Positions 1-13,917 are shown, counted from the stretch's first letter. The stretch is DNA of 64,000 nucleotides from Sphingomonas sp. 7/4-4 (GCF_027941955.1 NZ_CP115960.1:744001-808000); one strand, 5' to 3'. Numbers and translations: made by a program. Notes: generated by a model not told the origin, from the sequence alone.

Positions 1-570
1 CCTTGCCCTCGCCCTTGTTCCAGCGCGACTGGTACCAGGCAGTGGTGAAGTCGATGCTCTCGAAATGGACGATCGGGGCGATGGCATCGAAAAGGCGAGC
101 GCCTCCTTGCCGGTGGCGCTGCCGATGCTCTCGGCGAGGCCGGGCGCAGTGAGCGGGCCGGTGGCGACGATGGTCAGGCCCTCGGCGGGGAGCTGGTCCA
201 CGCGCTCGCGGACGATAGTGATGTTCGGGTGGGCCTCCAATGCGGCGGTGACGCCGGCCGAGAAGCCGTCGCGGTCGACGGCCAGCGCCGAGCCGGCGGG
301 GACCTTGTGGATATCGCCCTGGGTGAGGATCAGCGAGCCGAGGTCGCGCATCTCCTGATGGAGCAGGCCGACGGCGTTGCGTTCGGCATCGTCGGAGCGG
401 AACGAATTGGAGCAGACGAGCTCGGCGAGGCTGTCGGTGTGGTGCGCCGGGGTCCTGTGCCCCGAGCCGCGCATTTCGGAGAGCTTCACCTTGTGCCCGG
501 CCTGCGCGAGCTGCCATGCGGCTTCGGAACCGGCGAGGCCGCCGCCGATGATGTGGATGTCGTGAGTCAC
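1..570 (-). CDS. trmFO: TrmFO tRNA m5U54 methyltransferase, N-terminal part (runs off the left edge)
   Basis: TrmFO is the cytosolic folate- and FAD-dependent enzyme that makes 5-methyluridine at position 54 of tRNA using methylenetetrahydrofolate. Read leftward, the product opens with [18 protein letters not shown], a Rossmann dinucleotide-binding loop (GGGLAG at residues 9-14), followed by the family block CSNSFRSDD at about residue 53. The GTG at 570 is chosen because the conserved fold begins directly after it and no in-frame ATG precedes it. The 3' end lies outside the window. One base is missing in the A run at 90-93; shifting frame there continues the family sequence ([14 protein letters not shown]), so I regard the gene as intact in the cell. 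Confidence 0.9.
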   Translation of the reverse strand, partial: MTHDIHIIGGGLAGSEAAWQLAQAGHKVKLSEMRGSGHRTPAHHTDSLAELVCSNSFRSDDAERNAVGLLHQEMRDLGSLILTQGDIHKVPAGSALAVDRDGFSAGVTAALEAHPNITIVRERVDQLPAEGLTIVATGPLTAPGLAESIGSATGKEALAFSMPSPRSSISRASTSPLPGTSRAGTRARAR

Positions 571-634
571 GGCCGGGCGAATAGCGGCAAGCGGGGCGCA
601 TGACAAAGGCTGTGGCCGCGTTATGCTCCGGGGC

Positions 635-1261
635 ATGAACCCGGCCGCGCTCCGCTTGCTCTTCCTTGCCGCATTGGTGGCGGGCGGGAGCTTCTATGCC
701 ACGCACTGGATCAGCGTGCCCTTCGTGGCGGAGACGGCGTGGAAGGGGGCCGGGGTCGGGCTGCTCGCGCTCTGGGCGGCGGCGCAGGCTCGCGGCACCG
801 ACGGGTGGCTGATCGCGGCGGCGTTGGCGCTGGGAGCGACCGGCGATGTGCTGCTCGAGACGCATGGGCTGACGATCGGCGCGATCGCCTTCCTGGCCGG
901 GCATGTCGTCGCCGCGACCCTGTACCTGCGCAACCGGAGCGGGCCGTTGTGGCAGGCCGCCCTGATCGCGGCGGCGGTGGCCGGAGCGGCGTTCCTGCTG
1001 CCCGCGGACCGCGCCGCCGCGCCGGGGATCGCGCTCTACGCCGCGGGGCTGGGGGTGATGTTCGGGACCGCGGCGATCAGCCGGTTTCCGCAGGGGAGCG
1101 TGGGGCTGGGCGCGGCATTGTTCGTGCTTTCGGACCTCCTCATCTTCGGGCGGATGGGGCCGATGGCGGGATCGGCGCTTCCGGCACTGCTCATCTGGCC
1201 GACCTATTTCGCCGGACAGGCGTTGATCGCCTGGGGCGTGGTGCGGAGCTTGCGGGCATGA
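635..1261 (+). CDS. YhhN-family integral membrane protein
   Basis: A very hydrophobic protein of about 208 residues with seven to eight predicted membrane helices. The block [10 protein letters not shown], followed by [13 protein letters not shown] and later [13 protein letters not shown], matches the YhhN family, whose eukaryotic relative TMEM86 is a lysoplasmalogenase; the bacterial activity is inferred from that family only. ATG 635 is preferred over the in-frame ATG at 623 because a typical short N-terminus follows it. Its stop overlaps the start of the next gene by ATGA, so the two are probably translationally coupled. Confidence 0.75.
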   Translation: MNPAALRLLFLAALVAGGSFYATHWISVPFVAETAWKGAGVGLLALWAAAQARGTDGWLIAAALALGATGDVLLETHGLTIGAIAFLAGHVVAATLYLRNRSGPLWQAALIAAAVAGAAFLLPADRAAAPGIALYAAGLGVMFGTAAISRFPQGSVGLGAALFVLSDLLIFGRMGPMAGSALPALLIWPTYFAGQALIAWGVVRSLRA

Positions 1262-1689
1262 GGATCTTCACGATCGGCTATGAGGCGACGACGATGGCCG
1301 AGTTCATCGCGGCGCTCCACAAGGCCGGGGTCGAGCGGGTGATCGACGTGCGCGCGGTGCCCCTCTCGCGGCGGCCGGGCTTCTCGAAGAACATGCTCGC
1401 CGCGAGCCTGAAGGACACGGGGATCGACTATGTCCTCCTCAAGAATCTCGGCACCCCCAAGCCGGGGCGCGACGCGGCCAAGAAAGGCGACGTCGCGACG
1501 CTGGAGCGCGTGTACGAAACCCAGCTCGGGCTGCCCGAGGCGCAGGCCGAGGCGGCGCAGATGCGCGCGCTCGCGGCGGAGAAGCCCAGCGCCCTGGTCT
1601 GCTTCGAGCGCAACCCCGAACATTGCCACCGCACCCTGCTGCTCGCGGCCGAGGGCGAGGGCGCCGAAATCGTCGACCTGTTTCCCTGA
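1258..1689 (+). CDS. DUF488 family protein
   Basis: A 143-residue protein starting at the ATG inside the ATGA overlap with the membrane protein upstream. It begins [17 protein letters not shown] and carries the typical DUF488 segments RVIDVRAVPLSRRPGFSK and CFERNPEHCHR, the latter holding two conserved cysteines and histidines. The family is widespread in bacteria and its biochemical role is not established; I infer none. The gene appears intact and sits between a membrane protein and a VOC protein on the same strand with short gaps, so a small operon is likely. Confidence 0.8.
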   Translation: MRIFTIGYEATTMAEFIAALHKAGVERVIDVRAVPLSRRPGFSKNMLAASLKDTGIDYVLLKNLGTPKPGRDAAKKGDVATLERVYETQLGLPEAQAEAAQMRALAAEKPSALVCFERNPEHCHRTLLLAAEGEGAEIVDLFP

Positions 1690-1720
1690 AAGGCCCGTTT
1701 CCCTGAAAGGAGTGACCGCC

Positions 1721-2110
1721 ATGATCGACCATATCGGTTTCGCCGTCTCCGACCTCGCCCGCTCCGACACCTTCTACACCGCCGCGCTCGCGCCGCTCGG
1801 CATCGCCGAGATCCTGCGCGTCACGCCCGAACAGACCGAGGCGGGCGGCACCGCGATCGGCTATGGCAAGCAGGGCAACCCGTTCTTCTGGATCGGCGAC
1901 AATGAGCAAGTGGGGCAGGGCACGCATGTCGCCTTCAGCGCCGACAGCCGCGCGCAGGTCGACGCGTTCCACGCCGCGGCGCTGGCGGCGGGCGGCACCG
2001 ATCACGGCGCCCCGGGCATCCGCGCGCATTACCACCCCGATTATTACGCCGCATTCGTGTTCGACCCCGACGGGACCAATATCGAGGCAGTGTGCCACCG
2101 GCCCGAATGA
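1721..2110 (+). CDS. VOC family (glyoxalase/dioxygenase fold) protein
   Basis: A 129-residue single-domain member of the vicinal oxygen chelate superfamily. It opens MIDHIGFAVSDLARSDTFY and ends with FVFDPDGTNIEAVCH, the two beta-alpha-beta-beta-beta halves seen in glyoxalase-like proteins; likely metal ligands are His4 and the glutamate of NIEAVCH. Substrate cannot be told from sequence. ATG 1721 lies 8 bases after an AAAGGAG ribosome binding site (1706-1712), which fixes the start. It follows the DUF488 gene by 31 bases and ends just before a hairpin at 2121-2140. Confidence 0.85.
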   Translation: MIDHIGFAVSDLARSDTFYTAALAPLGIAEILRVTPEQTEAGGTAIGYGKQGNPFFWIGDNEQVGQGTHVAFSADSRAQVDAFHAAALAAGGTDHGAPGIRAHYHPDYYAAFVFDPDGTNIEAVCHRPE

Positions 2111-2113
2111 GGC

Positions 2114-2140
2114 AAAAAGCGGGGCGGCCGGAGCCGCCCC
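2114..2140 (-). terminator. Rho-independent terminator (leftward), probably bidirectional
   Basis: The perfect 8-bp stem GGGGCGGC / GCCGCCCC at 2121-2128 and 2133-2140 with a 4-base loop is followed, reading leftward, by a TTTTT tract at 2114-2118. It would end transcription from the leftward helix-turn-helix gene at 2331 and lies just past the stop of the rightward VOC gene. Confidence 0.7.
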
Positions 2141-2330
2141 GTAGTTCGGGGAGAGCCGGCGCGGAAGGAGGGGACCTGGCGCCGGCCCGAGCGGCATTGG
2201 ACGCCGTGCGTTACAGAGATATGTCGCTTTGTTGCAGCGCCCCCGCGCGCGGCACGAATGTTGGATTTGCGCGGCTTGGCTTCGCACTTTGCCCGCGGTT
2301 TGGGACATTTCGTTGCGTGGCCGAGCAATT

Positions 2331-3097
2331 TCATGACTCGCTCGCCTCCGGCGATTGCCGGTCGAGCCACGCCTTTGCTTCGGCGGCGGTGCGTTCGGCC
2401 AGCGTGCGCGGCGGACGGTCGGCCGGGCCATGAGGATCGAGCAGGCCGTGGACGCGCGGCCCGTAGACGCGGCGCTCTTCGCGTTCACGGCGCAGGCGGG
2501 CGAGCCGGTCTTCGTAGGATTCGACCGGCGCCGCATCCGGCCAGCGCGGGGGCCGAGCCGCAGCCGCGCTTCGATCTGCTCGAGGAAACGGGCCGAGCGT
2601 TCGGCGGTGCGGATCTCGTGATCGTACGACCGGTGCTCGGTGCTGCGCCGGTACGCGCCGAGCGCGGCGATCATCAGGCGGATATTGAACTTCTGCTGCC
2701 AGCCGATGATCTGGCCGCGGCGCACCACCGGCACGCGCTCGCCATCGAACGCGATCGGCGACGCGGCGTGGAGCTGGAGCGTGAGCCCCTGATCGAGCGC
2801 GAGGTCCCACGCCGCGGCGAAGCTGTAGACATAGCCGGGGCCCAGAGCCGCGGCCTGCGCGGGCGTCATCGGCGCGTCGGCGAGATTATGGGTATGCAGC
2901 TTGACGCGGGTGCGGAGCTGATAGGCCGAGCGCGTCGACATGCCGACCGACGCCGCCGCCGCCCGCACGACCCCGGTGCGCGCGAGCGCCGCGATGAAAG
3001 CGACTTGGCGCTGCGGGGTCCAGCCGCCGGGCTGGACGCGCGCGGGGACGTGGGGAGTGAAGAGGAGGAGGGTGTCGAGCTGTTCCTGCTTGCGCAT
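2331..3097 (-). CDS. Helix-turn-helix-containing hypothetical protein
   Basis: About 255 residues after correcting one missing base in the G run at 2548-2552. The N-terminal third reads GGWTPQRQVAFIAALARTG and VRAAAASVGMSTRSAYQLR, a homeodomain-like helix-turn-helix of the kind that binds DNA. The middle has no motif I recognise (WDLALDQGLTLQL, GWQQKFNIRLMIAAL). After the frameshift comes a charged, Arg/Glu-rich helix (SYEDRLARLRREREERR) and a short tail. ATG 3097 is chosen because the conserved part starts close behind it. The DNA target is unknown. It may regulate the neighbouring accessory genes, but nothing in the sequence proves this. Confidence 0.65.
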
Positions 3098-3160
3098 CGG
3101 GGGTGACTCCGTTAGCGAACAAAGAGGGAACATAGTGTGTCGTGAGGGTGTAGGAAAGTC

Positions 3161-3451
3161 CTAAGCAGCCATCAGCAATTCGATTCGTTCGACCTCGCGT
3201 GCAAAGTCGAAACAGAGTTGGTCCCGCTCATCGTCGGGCAGCCATTGCGCCATCTGAGGGAAGACGACCTTGTGATAGAGGTGTGTCCGCTCGTCCCACG
3301 GCGCTTCATCGGTCGCCGACCGCGCGGCATCCAGGATCTCAATCAGTTCGGCGCGGACTTCGGCGGGGTCGGGAGCATAGGATACCGGAGCAACTGTTTC
3401 CCCGAGATCCAATCCGAACTGTTTGGGACCGGATTCAAAGAGATCGTCCAT
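3161..3451 (-). CDS. Small conserved hypothetical protein, 96 aa
   Basis: An acidic 96-residue protein that starts MDDLFESGPKQFGLDLG and ends FDFAREVERIELLMAA. The composition suggests an all-alpha soluble protein; no signal peptide, membrane segment or catalytic motif is visible. I have the impression that similar small proteins occur in sphingomonads but know no function. It is transcribed leftward toward the helix-turn-helix gene and divergent from the restriction-modification gene, with only 65 bases between, so the two divergent genes must share a promoter region. Confidence 0.7.
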   Translation of the reverse strand: MDDLFESGPKQFGLDLGETVAPVSYAPDPAEVRAELIEILDAARSATDEAPWDERTHLYHKVVFPQMAQWLPDDERDQLCFDFAREVERIELLMAA

Positions 3452-3516
3452 CGGTCACAATCCGCTAGTTGCTGGGGCGCTCGCCCTGATGCAAGGTGAC
3501 ACTAACGGGGGGATCA

Positions 3517-7102
<3,586 letters not shown>

Positions 7103-7114
7103 TCAGGAAGATAC

Positions 7115-8116
7115 GTGACCGCCACCCAGCCGACCCCGCACGAATGGCATGCCGATCACCTGCGGCTTGCGGTGACCGCGGCGGGACTGGCGCTCTGGGC
7201 GTGGCAGGTGGACACCGATCAATTCACGATGGACGCGCGGGGCTTCGAGCTGTGGGGGTTGCCTTGGCGCCCGTCAGTGACTTTCGAGGAATTGTCGGCG
7301 AACATCCATCCCGCGGACCGCGACCGGGTGCGCGCGGCGTTCGCGGCGACGCGCGCGATGCTGGGCTTCTACGAGACCGACTTCCGCATCCTGGTGGGGC
7401 CGGAGATCCGCTGGATCTCGGCGCGCGGGCAGGGCGAGGACGTGGGGATCGTCGGGCGGACGATGTTCGGCATCTTCCTCGACGTCACCGGGCGCAAGCA
7501 GGCCGAGGAAGGCCATGAGCTGCTCGCCGGAGAGATGAGCCACCGCGTCAAGAACCTGCTGGCGATCGCATCGGGACTGACTGCGATCACTTCGCGATCG
7601 GCAGTTAGCGCGGAGGACATGGCGCGCGACCTGACCGCGCGGCTGACCGCTTTGGGCCGGGCGCACGACCTGGTCCGGCCGCTGCCGCACGACCAGGGCT
7701 CCGCCGCGCTGCTGGGCGACCTGATCTCGGTGCTGCTCGCCCCGTATGACGATTCAAGTGCGTTCAGCGGGCGGATCCGAGTGGCGGTCGAGCGGATGGG
7801 GGTGGGCCAGCGTGCGGCGACGGGGCTGGCTCTGGTCATCCACGAGCTGGCGACCAACTCGGTCAAATATGGGGCGCTGTCGGAGGCTGCGGGGACGCTC
7901 GACGTGACGACCGCGACCGAAGGCGACACGATCACGCTGACCTGGGTCGAGCGCGGCGGCCCCGAGGTCGACGCGCCGGCGGCGCCCGCCGGGTTCGGCA
8001 GCAATCTGGTCAAGCGCACCGTTGCCGCGCAATTGGGCGGAACGATCGACTATGACTGGTCCGAGGAGGGCGTGATCGTGACGCTGCAGATGAACCGCGT
8101 GCGGCTGGCCCTCTAG
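7115..8116 (+). CDS. HWE-family sensor histidine kinase with N-terminal PAS domain
   Basis: A 333-residue soluble histidine kinase. Residues 15-130 form a PAS-fold sensor (LWAWQVDTDQF to FLDVTGRKQAEE). The phospho-acceptor box is EMSHRVKNLLAIASGL, the ATPase N-box is HELATNSVKYGALS, and a W-x-E triplet occurs in LTWVERGGP; together these define the HWE subgroup, which often feeds general-stress or light responses in alphaproteobacteria. No membrane segment is seen, so the signal is probably cytosolic. GTG 7115 is chosen because AGGAAG (7105-7110) precedes it with 4-base spacing. It lies alone between the two copies of the DAHP synthase 3' end and converges on the full copy with a 12-base gap; no response regulator is adjacent. 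Confidence 0.85.
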   Translation: MTATQPTPHEWHADHLRLAVTAAGLALWAWQVDTDQFTMDARGFELWGLPWRPSVTFEELSANIHPADRDRVRAAFAATRAMLGFYETDFRILVGPEIRWISARGQGEDVGIVGRTMFGIFLDVTGRKQAEEGHELLAGEMSHRVKNLLAIASGLTAITSRSAVSAEDMARDLTARLTALGRAHDLVRPLPHDQGSAALLGDLISVLLAPYDDSSAFSGRIRVAVERMGVGQRAATGLALVIHELATNSVKYGALSEAAGTLDVTTATEGDTITLTWVERGGPEVDAPAAPAGFGSNLVKRTVAAQLGGTIDYDWSEEGVIVTLQMNRVRLAL

Positions 8117-8128
8117 CTCGAACGGCGG

Positions 8129-9714
<1,586 letters not shown>

Positions 9715-9726
9715 GATGCGGGCGCC

Positions 9727-9779
9727 TTACCCCGGCGGGGTAAATGGGCGCAAGGGGTAAAATTACCCTGAGCGGGTAA
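9727..9779 (-). promoter_or_regulatory. Array of five TTACCC half-sites, likely operator of the DAHP synthase gene
   Basis: Within 53 bases lie five copies of TTACCC or its complement. TTACCCC (9727-9733) and GGGGTAA (9737-9743) form a perfect inverted repeat with a 3-base spacer; GGGGTAA (9754-9760) and TTACCC (9763-9768) form a second with a 2-base spacer; TTACCC (9763-9768) and GGGTAA (9774-9779) form a third with a 5-base spacer. The array sits immediately before the start of the DAHP synthase gene, where its promoter must be, and in the divergent region shared with the TauE gene. The symmetry is what a dimeric helix-turn-helix protein would bind. Confidence 0.6.
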
Positions 9780-10012
9780 ATGTTCGGGGCGCTTGTGTGG
9801 AGGGCTGCAGAGGCATAGCCTGTGCGGGCTGTCGGGAGTCGCAGGCCCGGCATGCGGCGCGGCCATGCGCCGGAACGGACATAGCGCGGCCACCGGACGA
9901 CAGCCACAGGCGCGGACGGACAGCGACGCGCAACGGGAGAGGCAGGAAGCTCCAGACGGGAGAGTTTCGTGCCCTTTGTTCGCGTGCGGGTTTTCATGAT
10001 CAGGGGTGCCGC
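9780..10012. other. Rest of the divergent intergenic region; no gene seen
   Basis: Together with the palindrome array this makes a 298-base gap between the DAHP synthase and TauE starts. Open frames cross it, but none has a ribosome binding site or recognisable family sequence. Its end carries AGGGG at 10002-10006, the ribosome binding site of the TauE gene. Confidence 0.5.
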
Positions 10013-10837
10013 GTGAGTTTGCTCGCGTGGGCCGAGGCGTTGGCCGCGATGCTGGCGGCGGGGCTCGCCGCGGGCTTTGCGGGCGGGCTGTTCGGGATCG
10101 GCGGCGGTTTCGTGGTGGTGCCGGCGCTGTTCGCGGTGCTGCCGCTGCTGGGCGGCGCGCCCGAGGAGCTGGCGCATGTCGCGATCGGGACCTCGCTGGC
10201 GACGATCGTCGCGACCTCGATCCGATCGGTGCACGCGCATGCCAGGCGCGGGGCAGTGGATTTCGAGATATTGAAGAGCTGGGCGCCGTGGATCGTCGCG
10301 GGCGTGGGGGCAGGAGTGCTGCTCGCCGCGCGGGTGCCGGGGCCGGGGCTCGCGATCATCTTCGGCACGGGGGTGCTGGTGATGGCGCTGCACTTCCTGT
10401 TTCCCTTGCTCGGCGGGCGGCAGCTGGCCACCGAGATGCCCGGCGGCGCGGCGCGCGCGGGGATCGCGGGCGGGCTGGGCGCCTTTTCGTCGCTGCTCGG
10501 GATCGGCGGCGGGACGATCGCGATCATCGTGATGACCCTGTGCGGCAAATCGATCCACCGCGCGATCGCGACGGCTTCGGGCGTGGGGGCGATCATCGCC
10601 GTGCCCGGCGTGATCGGCTTCGTCGCGATCGGGACGGGCGCGCACGGGCTGCCTTATGGCTCGCTGGGCTATGTCAACCTGCCCGCGGCGGCGGTGGTGA
10701 CCGCGGCGACCCTGCTCACGGCGCCCTGGGGCGTCGCGGCGGCGCATGCGCTGAGCCCGGTGATGCTGCGGCGGAGCTTCGGAATCTATCTGGTGGCGAT
10801 CGGGATCTTGATGATCCGCAACGGCCTTTACGGCTGA
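10013..10837 (+). CDS. TauE/SafE family membrane transporter (sulfite exporter-type)
   Basis: A 274-residue integral membrane protein with about eight helices. It has the two-fold repeat typical of the TauE/SafE (DUF81) family: GLAAGFAGGLFGIGGGFVVV near the N-terminus and GGLGAFSSLLGIGGGTIAII in the second half, each holding a GIGGG motif. Family members move organosulfur compounds, sulfite or sulfoacetate across the inner membrane; the substrate here is unknown. The reading frame extends upstream to 9797, but GTG 10013 follows AGGGG by 6 bases and begins the first membrane helix, so I take it as the start. The aminotransferase gene follows by 15 bases, probably in one operon. Confidence 0.85.
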   Translation: MSLLAWAEALAAMLAAGLAAGFAGGLFGIGGGFVVVPALFAVLPLLGGAPEELAHVAIGTSLATIVATSIRSVHAHARRGAVDFEILKSWAPWIVAGVGAGVLLAARVPGPGLAIIFGTGVLVMALHFLFPLLGGRQLATEMPGGAARAGIAGGLGAFSSLLGIGGGTIAIIVMTLCGKSIHRAIATASGVGAIIAVPGVIGFVAIGTGAHGLPYGSLGYVNLPAAAVVTAATLLTAPWGVAAAHALSPVMLRRSFGIYLVAIGILMIRNGLYG

Positions 10838-10852
10838 ACAGGGAGACGGGCG

Positions 10853-11973
10853 ATGGTGACGGTATCGAGACGGGGACTGATCGCGGCGGGCGCGGCTACG
10901 GCGGCGTGTGCTGCATTTCCGAGGGCAGCGTGGAGCGCAAGCGCGGCGGCGAGCGAAGTACCGCTGTTCGGGCCGGCGAAGGGCGTGGCTTTGCTGTCGC
11001 GCAACGAGAACCCCTATGGCCCGGCGCCCAGCGCGATCCGGGCGATCGCCGAATGGTCGGCCAAGGGGTGCTATTATGCCGACGAAGGCGCGCGGCGGCT
11101 GACCGCGATGATCGCCGAGCGCTTCGGCGTGACGCCGGACCATGTCGCGATCGGCAGCGGATCGACCGAGATATTGAGCGCCGCAGGCCTCGCCTTCGCC
11201 AGCAAGGGCGCGATCCTGTGCCCCGAATTGTTCTGGGACACGACGGCGCTCTATGCCGAGGCCAAGGGGCGAAGCTCCAGCGCGTGGCGCTCAAGCCCGA
11301 CATGGACGTGGACCTCGACGCGATGGCCGCGGCGGTGGGGCCGGACACCGGGATGGTGCACATCTGCAACCCCAACAACCCGACCGGCCGCGTGCTCGAC
11401 GGCGACAAGATGCGCGCCTTCGTCCGCGCGGCGAGCCCGAAGGCGACGGTGCTGGTCGACGAGGCCTATATCGAGCTGACCGACCGGCCCGAGTACAATT
11501 CGGTCGCTGCTCTGGTGAAGGAAGGGCACGACCTGGTCGTGTGCCGCACCTTCTCCAAGATCTACGGCATGGCGGGGCTGCGTGTGGGCTATGCGATCGG
11601 CCAGCCCGAGACGATCCGGAAGATCAGGGGGTACGAGATGAGCTTCGGCGGGAACACCGCGGGGCTGGCGGCGGCGATCGCGGCCTATGACGACAGCGTG
11701 TTCACCACCTGGTCGAAGAGCCGCATCCTCGAGGCGCGCGCGATCATGCTCGCCGCGATCGAGAAAGCGGGGCTCGAGGCACTGCCGAGCCAGACCAATT
11801 TCCTGTTCGTGAAGGTGCCCGACGCGAACAAGATGAAGGATGCGATGGCGGCGAAGGGCATCCAGATCCGCGGCGCTTATGGCAAATGGAGCCAATATTC
11901 GCGCGTCTCGACCGGCAGGATCGAGGACGTGACGCGCTATGCCGCGGCCTTGCCCGAGGCGGTGCGCGCTTGA
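10853..11973 (+). CDS. Fold type I PLP aminotransferase (HisC-like) with a twin-arginine signal
   Basis: About 373 residues. The N-terminus is a Tat export signal: SRRGLIAAG followed by a hydrophobic, alanine-rich stretch and an AWSASAA cleavage region. The rest is a class I/II aminotransferase close to histidinol-phosphate aminotransferase: SRNENPYGPAPSAI, CNPNNPTGRV, DEAYIEL and the PLP lysine in RTFSKIYGMAGLRVGYAI. A base is missing in GGGG at 11266-11269; adding it joins YAEAKGA to KLQRVALKP. GGGAGACGGG precedes ATG 10853. A periplasmic PLP enzyme is unusual; its substrate may be an aromatic or histidinol-type amino donor, but this is inferred from the family only. Confidence 0.85.
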
Positions 11974-12030
11974 GGCTGGGACCCGTCCGTGCTCCCGCGG
12001 CGTTGATGCCGCGGGGCACGGAGACCGGCA

Positions 12031-12357
12031 ATGGACGATCTGGCGACGGAAGCTTTCGATTTCGACGAGGAACTGGCAGCCGAGGAGGAGCAGGAGCGCG
12101 AGGCGTTCGGCGAATCCGATTATGTGGCCGATCCGCGCGCGCTGTTCGGATCGGAGGCGGCGCGGGCGATGCTGGTGGTGCTGACCCGGCGGTTGGGCCC
12201 GGATTTCGCGCGCGAAGTGAGCGACGAGATGGCGTCACGGACCTTCTCGTACCAGGCAGGCTGCCCCGACGACCGCAGCGACGGCAAGGCAATGGAGTAT
12301 CTGCTCCGCGACGCGTTCTGGGACAAATTGTTCGCGATGGCGAAGCCGGGCAAATAG
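12031..12357 (+). CDS. Hypothetical protein, 108 aa
   Basis: An acidic protein starting MDDLATEAFDFDEELAAEEE, with a Glu-rich N-terminal helix and a C-terminal part LLRDAFWDKLFAMAKPGK. No signal peptide, membrane segment or catalytic motif is visible. It follows the aminotransferase on the same strand after 57 bases and is followed by a palindromic repeat pair at 12360. I do not recognise the family. Confidence 0.6.
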   Translation: MDDLATEAFDFDEELAAEEEQEREAFGESDYVADPRALFGSEAARAMLVVLTRRLGPDFAREVSDEMASRTFSYQAGCPDDRSDGKAMEYLLRDAFWDKLFAMAKPGK

Positions 12358-12359
12358 TC

Positions 12360-12440
12360 GTCATCCCGGCGGAGGCCGGGATCCAGAGCCACAAACGACG
12401 CGGCAGAGAAACCCTGGGCCCCGGCCTGCGCCGGGGTGAC
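12360..12440. repeat. Paired REP-like palindromes, family A, copy 1
   Basis: Two inverted palindromes, one starting GTCATCCCGGCGGAGGCCGG and the other ending GCGCCGGGGTGAC, flank a short spacer containing CCAGAGCCA. The same arrangement recurs at 13918, 46781, 50463, 52959 and 53381, always in gaps between genes, like BIME elements mobilised by RAYT transposases. Confidence 0.8.
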
Positions 12441-12448
12441 GATCAGGA

Positions 12449-13384
12449 CTAATACCCCGCCGCCAGATCGACTTCGTTCTTGAGCGGACGGCCTTCGAGG
12501 AAGGCGTGGAGATTCTCGACGAAGAGATTGGCGGCGCGGACGAACATGCGGGTCTGGCTACGGCCCGAGAGGTGCATCGAGAGGATGATGTTGGGCGTGC
12601 TCCACAAGGGATGCTCGGGAGGAAGCGGCTCGGGCGTCACGGTATCGAGAAAGGCGCCGGCGATGCGGCGTTTGGTCACCGCCTCGATCAGGGCGTCCTG
12701 ATCGATCAGCTCGCCGCGGCCGACATTGATGATCCAGGCCGAGGGCTTCATTGCCTTGAGTTCGGCTTCGCCGATCATCGCGCGGCTCGCCTCGGTCGCG
12801 GGGGCAGCGAGGAAGATCCAGTCGAACTCGCCCAGGCGATCGCGCCACGCGTCGGGGAGGATCGTACCGGGAGCGCCGGTGCGGGTGACGCCGGTCACGG
12901 CTACGCCAAATCCGGCGAGGCGCTCCCCGATCAGGCGGCCGATCGTGCCGTAGCCGATGACGAGCGCATTGGTTTCGAACAATTCGAGCTTGCCGGGGGC
13001 GTCGAACGGCCATTCACGGGTATCGGCGATGCGGACGACCTGATCGTAGCGCTTGGCGGCGACGAGCGCGCCCATCACGGCATATTCGGCGACGGTGTGC
13101 GCATTGACGCCGCTGCCGTTGGTGACTCGGGTGCCGCGGGCGAGGAGCTGCGCCTTGTCGAGCCGATCGAGCCCGGCATAGATCGTCGACAGCCATTTGA
13201 GCCTGACGCCGGCGGCCACCGCGCGCGCCCATTCGGGCGGCTTGTTGATGTCGACCCAGCCGATATCGGCGTCGGCGACCATCTCCGCGGCTTCGTCGGC
13301 CGAAGCGAACCAGTGCACGTCCAGCCCCGCCGGAAGCTGCGGCTCGATCAGCGGCCGGGCAAGCGCGGGCAGGACGATCTTCAT
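12449..13384 (-). CDS. D-isomer-specific 2-hydroxyacid dehydrogenase
   Basis: A 311-residue NAD(P)-dependent dehydrogenase of the D-2-hydroxyacid family. The cofactor loop is VIGYGTIGRLIGERL, the catalytic Arg is in NVGRGELID, the Glu in TVTPEPLPPEHPLW and the His in SMHLSGRSQ. Its 2-keto acid substrate cannot be named. The N-terminal half is short and divergent from glycerate or phosphoglycerate dehydrogenases. The ATG at 13384 overlaps the TGA of the TM2 gene upstream (TGATG), so they are translationally coupled. Confidence 0.85.
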   Translation of the reverse strand: MKIVLPALARPLIEPQLPAGLDVHWFASADEAAEMVADADIGWVDINKPPEWARAVAAGVRLKWLSTIYAGLDRLDKAQLLARGTRVTNGSGVNAHTVAEYAVMGALVAAKRYDQVVRIADTREWPFDAPGKLELFETNALVIGYGTIGRLIGERLAGFGVAVTGVTRTGAPGTILPDAWRDRLGEFDWIFLAAPATEASRAMIGEAELKAMKPSAWIINVGRGELIDQDALIEAVTKRRIAGAFLDTVTPEPLPPEHPLWSTPNIILSMHLSGRSQTRMFVRAANLFVENLHAFLEGRPLKNEVDLAAGY

Positions 13385-13833
13385 CAGGCGAAGCGGCGGG
13401 CGTAGCGGTGTTCGAACTCGGCGTCGGACATGACGAGGTATCGCACGGTGTCGATGAACGACCACAAGGTCGTGACCAGCAGGCCGATGATCGTGGCCGA
13501 AATCACGATCATCAGCACCGCGGTGCCGTTGCGGCCGAGATAGAAGCGGTGGATGCCGAGCACCCCGAGGAAGAAAGCGAGCAAAGCGGCGACATATTTG
13601 TTGCGATCGTTGGAGGGCGGGCGGACCACGCCGACCGAAGCGACGTCCGAATCGGGCAGGCGGAAGATGCGCAGCGCGCGCGTCCCCTCGATCGCGAAAT
13701 CGATCCGCGCGCCCACGGCCGGGCCCTTGGCGTCGCTCCAGTCGTCCGGCCGGAACGTGTAGCGATGACCGTCCTCGCCTGAAATCTGGCCCTCGCCGCT
13801 GGTGCGATCGACGCCGAGTACTTGTCCCCGCAT
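13384..13833 (-). CDS. TM2-domain membrane protein with N-terminal beta-barrel-like domain
   Basis: A 149-residue protein. Residues 1-60 (MRGQVLGVDRTSGEGQISGE to ARIDFAIEGTRALRIF) look like a small OB/cold-shock-type beta domain. Residues 75-130 are a TM2 domain with two helices and the typical turn AFFLGVLGIHRFYLGRNGTA. Proteins with this layout are annotated in many sphingomonads without known function. It is the first gene of a leftward pair with the dehydrogenase. Confidence 0.75.
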   Translation of the reverse strand: MRGQVLGVDRTSGEGQISGEDGHRYTFRPDDWSDAKGPAVGARIDFAIEGTRALRIFRLPDSDVASVGVVRPPSNDRNKYVAALLAFFLGVLGIHRFYLGRNGTAVLMIVISATIIGLLVTTLWSFIDTVRYLVMSDAEFEHRYARRFA

Positions 13834-13917
13834 TTTACTACCCCGTGTTGATGTGCCGCTTTTGGCGAAAGCGGGGGTGGGAACGCAAGGGGCGTCGTCT
13901 GGACCTGCCTCAATTTC

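Noticed and set aside
9797..10012. N-terminal extension of the TauE protein
   Set aside because: The extension is Arg/Cys-rich without hydrophobic segments, and GTG 10013 has AGGGG at proper spacing.
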